Positions 61,676-64,000 of a DNA stretch of 64,000 bases are shown piece by piece; the stretch's first letter is position 1; each line of letters begins with the position of its first letter. The position numbers were made by a program, and so were the translations under genes. Below the pieces are notes generated by a model, which did no database searches, was not told where the DNA came from, and saw only the letters and a program-made list of their open reading frames with translations. The stretch comes from Pseudomonas cuatrocienegasensis (GTDB lineage: Bacteria > Pseudomonadota > Gammaproteobacteria > Pseudomonadales > Pseudomonadaceae): contig NZ_FOFP01000007.1 of assembly GCF_900110925.1 (NCBI RefSeq), positions 116,760 through 180,759 on the forward strand, given 5' to 3'.

Positions 61676-63128
61676 GGGCTTCTCCAGGAGAGGATACGTT
61701 GGCCAGGTGTTCGATGGCCGTACGGTAATGGGTGAACAAGGCAGCGCGGCGCAGCCGGCCGTTGGCGGTGGCCAGGTCGTTGCTCGCGCTGAAGGGGGCA
61801 TCGGCGCGCAGCCAGTGGTGCACGCGGGCGTAATCGGGCAGTTGCGCATTGGCGGTATCGACCGCTGCCTGCAACTGCGCGTCAGGGGTGTTGGGAACGC
61901 GTGCGACCAGTACCGCGACGTTGCTCGGCAGCGCCTCGCCGTGCAGCCAGGCCTGGGCGATGGGCAATTGCTGAACCAGCTCGGACTCGACCCATTCCGG
62001 GTTGACGTTGCGCCCGAACGCGGTGATGAACTGGTGCTTCTTGCGTCCGTGCAAAACCAGAAAACCGTCCTCGAAATGGCCCAGGTCGCCGGTGCCCAGC
62101 CAGTCGCCAGGCGGCGCCGGCTCACCGAGGTAGCCGAGCATGTGCGCGCCCTTGACCAGCACTTCGCCATCGTCGGCCAGCTTGATTTGCAGGTGCGCCA
62201 GGGGCTTGCCGGTACTGCCGAGGCGCCGCTGCTCGGGCGTGTTCAGGCACACCACCGAGGCGCATTCGGACAAGCCGTAGCCCTCGAAAATCGGCAGCTT
62301 CAAGGCATCAGCGCGTTCCAGCAACTGCGCCGAGACCCGCCCGCCACCCACCGCCACAAAGCGCAGCGAGGCAGGCAGCGGCAGGCCGCGCTCGGCACCG
62401 CTGACCAGCGCCAGCAGCAGTTGCGGCAGCAGGATCAGGCTGTGCGGCTGGGCCGTCTGCAGCGCCTGGAGAAAGCGCGGCAAGTCGAAGCCGCTGGCGC
62501 CGCTCAGGCCGATCTGCGCCATCGGCATCAGCTCTACGCAGGCGCCGGCCAGCAGCGGCGCATACACCCCGGCGATATTTTCCAGCAGGGTGGCCAGGGG
62601 CAGCACGCACAGGTGGCGCGCCACCTCACGGCTGGCGCTGGCCGCGACCAGGCTGTCGGCCACCGCCAGTTGCGTGGCCAGGTCCAGGCACACGCCCTTG
62701 GGCTGGCCGGTGGTGCCTGAGGTGTAAGTGATCTTCACGGTGCCACCGGGCAGGGCCGTGGGTTGCGCCACGGCACGCCGGTAAATGCCCTCTGCCACGG
62801 CGCTGAAACCCGGCGCGCTGGCGCCGATCATGCAGTCGATGGCCGCGCTGTCGAGCACATGCTGTTGCTGGCCTGGGGAAAAGAACCCCGGCAGCGGCAC
62901 ACACACCAACCCCGCGTGCAGTGCGGCCAGGTCCCACAGCACCCAGTCGATGCCGTTGTCCAAGGCCAGGGCCACGCGCTGGGCACCGTAAGTGGTGAGC
63001 AAGGCGCGGCGCGCGGCCACCTCCGCGAGCAACTGGGCATAGCTCAGGCAACGCTCGCCTTCACGCAGGGCTGGGCGCTCGGCCCAGGCGGCGAGGCGCT
63101 TAAACAGGTGCTCAGCGGCAGGCGACAT
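61662..63128 (-). CDS. AMP-binding acyl/aryl adenylating enzyme with altered A10 motif
   Basis: The 488-residue protein belongs to the ANL adenylating superfamily. Motifs in order: A3 TYTSGTTGQPKG, A5 FEGYGLSE, A7 GTGDLGHF and A8 GRKKHQFITAFGRNVNPEWVE. In the C-terminal lid, where family members have TPTLKLKR with an essential Lys, this protein reads TANGRLRR, so Arg (~458) replaces the A10 lysine. It might be weakened in adenylation, or specialised for the thioester half-reaction. ATG 63128 overlaps the preceding gene by 17 bases. Substrate (fatty or aromatic acid) not deducible. Confidence 0.85.
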   Translation of the reverse strand: MSPAAEHLFKRLAAWAERPALREGERCLSYAQLLAEVAARRALLTTYGAQRVALALDNGIDWVLWDLAALHAGLVCVPLPGFFSPGQQQHVLDSAAIDCMIGASAPGFSAVAEGIYRRAVAQPTALPGGTVKITYTSGTTGQPKGVCLDLATQLAVADSLVAASASREVARHLCVLPLATLLENIAGVYAPLLAGACVELMPMAQIGLSGASGFDLPRFLQALQTAQPHSLILLPQLLLALVSGAERGLPLPASLRFVAVGGGRVSAQLLERADALKLPIFEGYGLSECASVVCLNTPEQRRLGSTGKPLAHLQIKLADDGEVLVKGAHMLGYLGEPAPPGDWLGTGDLGHFEDGFLVLHGRKKHQFITAFGRNVNPEWVESELVQQLPIAQAWLHGEALPSNVAVLVARVPNTPDAQLQAAVDTANAQLPDYARVHHWLRADAPFSASNDLATANGRLRRAALFTHYRTAIEHLANVSSPGEAHVVL

Positions 63129-63792
63129 CGAGCATCTCCTCGGGGGCATAAAGGGCTTGGTGGCCCAGGCGCGCATAGGCACCCAGGTGCAGCAGGCGCT
63201 GGTGGCCGCTGTAGATATCGCCGGCCATCACCTGGGGCGCGCAGTCGTAATAACTGCCCCAGTCGGCCAGCTCCTCGCCCATGCACAGCGGGTCGGCCAG
63301 GCCCAGGGGCTGCGGGCTCAAACCCAGACGCTGGAAGCTGTTGAGCAGGCTGGTGGTGCCGGTAAAGGTGACCCAGCGAAAGCCCAGGGCCACCAGCAGG
63401 TCGGTCAGCGCGACGATCAACAGGCGGGCCGCGCCGGGGCTGTTGGCTGCCAGGTTGCCGACCTCCACCAGTTGCGCGCGCGCCGGCTGGCCGCTGAGGG
63501 CGCTCTCCACCGGCTGCGAAAGGTAGCGCTCCAAAAACAACGGGCCGCTGGCACCGCTGCGCAGGCCGACGGCTGCCAGCAGGGTGCCGGCGCTGTCCTC
63601 CAGGCCGAGCAGGCAGGGCATGAAATGTCGCACGCGTGCGCCATGCTGCTCGGCGAAACGCGCCTGGATAAAGGCTTCCAGGGCCGGCCGACGCGGGCTT
63701 TCAACGTCGCTCAGGTAGAGCGCGAGTGGCGCCTGCCGACCGATACAGGCCAGGGGTTGAATGTGAGACGGATGCGCCCAGGGCAGTTCCAT
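63112..63792 (-). CDS. Thermostable-haemolysin (T_hemolysin) family protein
   Basis: The 226-residue protein shows the T_hemolysin pattern: RPALEAFIQARFAEQHGARV, CLLGLEDSAGTLLAAVGLR, LFLERYLSQPVE, VEVGNLAANSPGAARLLI and GFRWVTFTGT. This resembles a GNAT-like or acyl-homoserine-lactone-synthase-like fold, so an acyl-transfer role is plausible despite the haemolysin name, which comes from a Vibrio protein. No signal peptide. It leads an operon with a ligase, a diiron oxidase, an SDR and a TPR protein; the first two overlap. AGAGG lies before ATG 63792. A PmrA-box-like palindrome precedes it. Confidence 0.8.
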   Translation of the reverse strand: MELPWAHPSHIQPLACIGRQAPLALYLSDVESPRRPALEAFIQARFAEQHGARVRHFMPCLLGLEDSAGTLLAAVGLRSGASGPLFLERYLSQPVESALSGQPARAQLVEVGNLAANSPGAARLLIVALTDLLVALGFRWVTFTGTTSLLNSFQRLGLSPQPLGLADPLCMGEELADWGSYYDCAPQVMAGDIYSGHQRLLHLGAYARLGHQALYAPEEMLDVACR

Positions 63793-63838
63793 GGCGGAAC
63801 CTCTATGTGAAGACCTGGGGTGATTGTGTGGCGCGCTG

Positions 63839-63857
63839 GCTTAACGCTGTATTAAGC
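63839..63857 (-). promoter_or_regulatory. PmrA-box-like palindrome upstream of the haemolysin operon
   Basis: GCTTAACGCTGTATTAAGC is a perfect 6-7-6 inverted repeat, and also contains two TTAA half-sites spaced as in PmrA-type boxes (one half-site with a C at the last position). It ends 47 bases before the operon's first ATG. Confidence 0.5.
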
Positions 63858-63923
63858 GTTTGCAGAATGTTTCGAGCGCTGCAGCGCAAGGTTTCACGCA
63901 CTGTTGGTGATGCGGCAGCAGTT

Positions 63924-63994
63924 CGCCTGGGTTGAGCTGCGCGATACCCGGGAGAGGGTGCCCCGGGTGTCGCTACGCTCGACCCAGGCTACGG
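63924..63994. repeat. Inverted REP pair at the window edge
   Basis: CGCCTGGGTTGAGCTGCGCG with CCCGGGAG faces CCCCGGGTGTCGCTACGCTC and ACCCAGGCTAC. It is the same repeat type as at 36463 and 17453. Confidence 0.75.
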
Positions 63995-64000
63995 CGGTGG

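Noticed and set aside
1..64000. CRISPR arrays, rRNA and tRNA genes, prophage or integrase
   Set aside because: No regularly spaced direct repeats, no RNA-gene-like folds noticed and no recombinase or transposase frame; the repeats seen are REP-like or MITE-like.

Overview
The window looks like chromosomal DNA of a Pseudomonas sensu lato species. It is GC-rich, has pseudomonad-type short palindromic repeats, and carries the block bifA-sodB-argO-argP ... xenB-ArsR-acpH-olsA/olsB that I know from the P. aeruginosa PA4350-PA4367 region. The overall type recalls the P. mendocina/P. alcaligenes side of the genus, but this is inferred from gene content and not from any search. I saw no rRNA, tRNA, CRISPR array or transposase gene.

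The left part (1-36.4 kb) is accessory metabolism centred on methylated amines. Four modules together encode a route trimethylamine -> TMAO (Tmm, 32.2-33.6 kb) -> dimethylamine (Tdm, 29.8-32.1 kb) -> methylamine (haem-PAS oxidative N-demethylase complex, 12.2-16.0 kb) -> gamma-glutamylmethylamide -> N-methylglutamate (GmaS/MgsABC, 1-4.2 kb). Formaldehyde is probably captured by the tetrahydrofolate-binding GcvT-like parts. An Amt transporter with a tiny membrane protein, a soluble PAS chemoreceptor, an SMR efflux protein, a class I amidotransferase and a three-gene histidine kinase/regulator/PAS cassette are interleaved with these modules. Sigma-54-type promoter sequences stand in front of the dmm operon, amt, tmm and the kinase cassette, which points to nitrogen control.

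Two other catabolic units sit among them. One is a LysR-controlled aldolase/aminotransferase/symporter unit (7.5-11.8 kb), suited to 4-hydroxylated glutamate analogues. The other is an ethanolamine unit (19.7-26.7 kb) made of a soluble chemoreceptor-binding-protein chimera, EutA, a fused EutB-EutC ammonia lyase and an aldehyde dehydrogenase.

The middle (36.6-57 kb) is mostly core pseudomonad genome: imelysin lipoprotein, LemA, a GIDE/EF-hand membrane protein, BifA, SodB, ArgO/ArgP, XenB, an ArsR regulator, AcpH, the ornithine-lipid enzymes OlsB/OlsA, a diiron metallo-beta-lactamase-fold protein, a serine hydrolase and a cardiolipin-synthase-like protein.

The right end (57.3-63.9 kb) has a PmrAB/QseBC-type two-component system and, on the same strand, an operon of thermostable-haemolysin-family protein, acyl/aryl adenylating enzyme, haem-oxygenase-like diiron oxidase, SDR and TPR protein. 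I cannot assign this operon to a known product; it is the best candidate for an undescribed biosynthetic system.

A non-autonomous transposable element (264-279 bp, terminal inverted repeats, TA target duplication) is present in three full copies and three remnants. One full copy splits an SDR gene inside its YxxxK catalytic motif.
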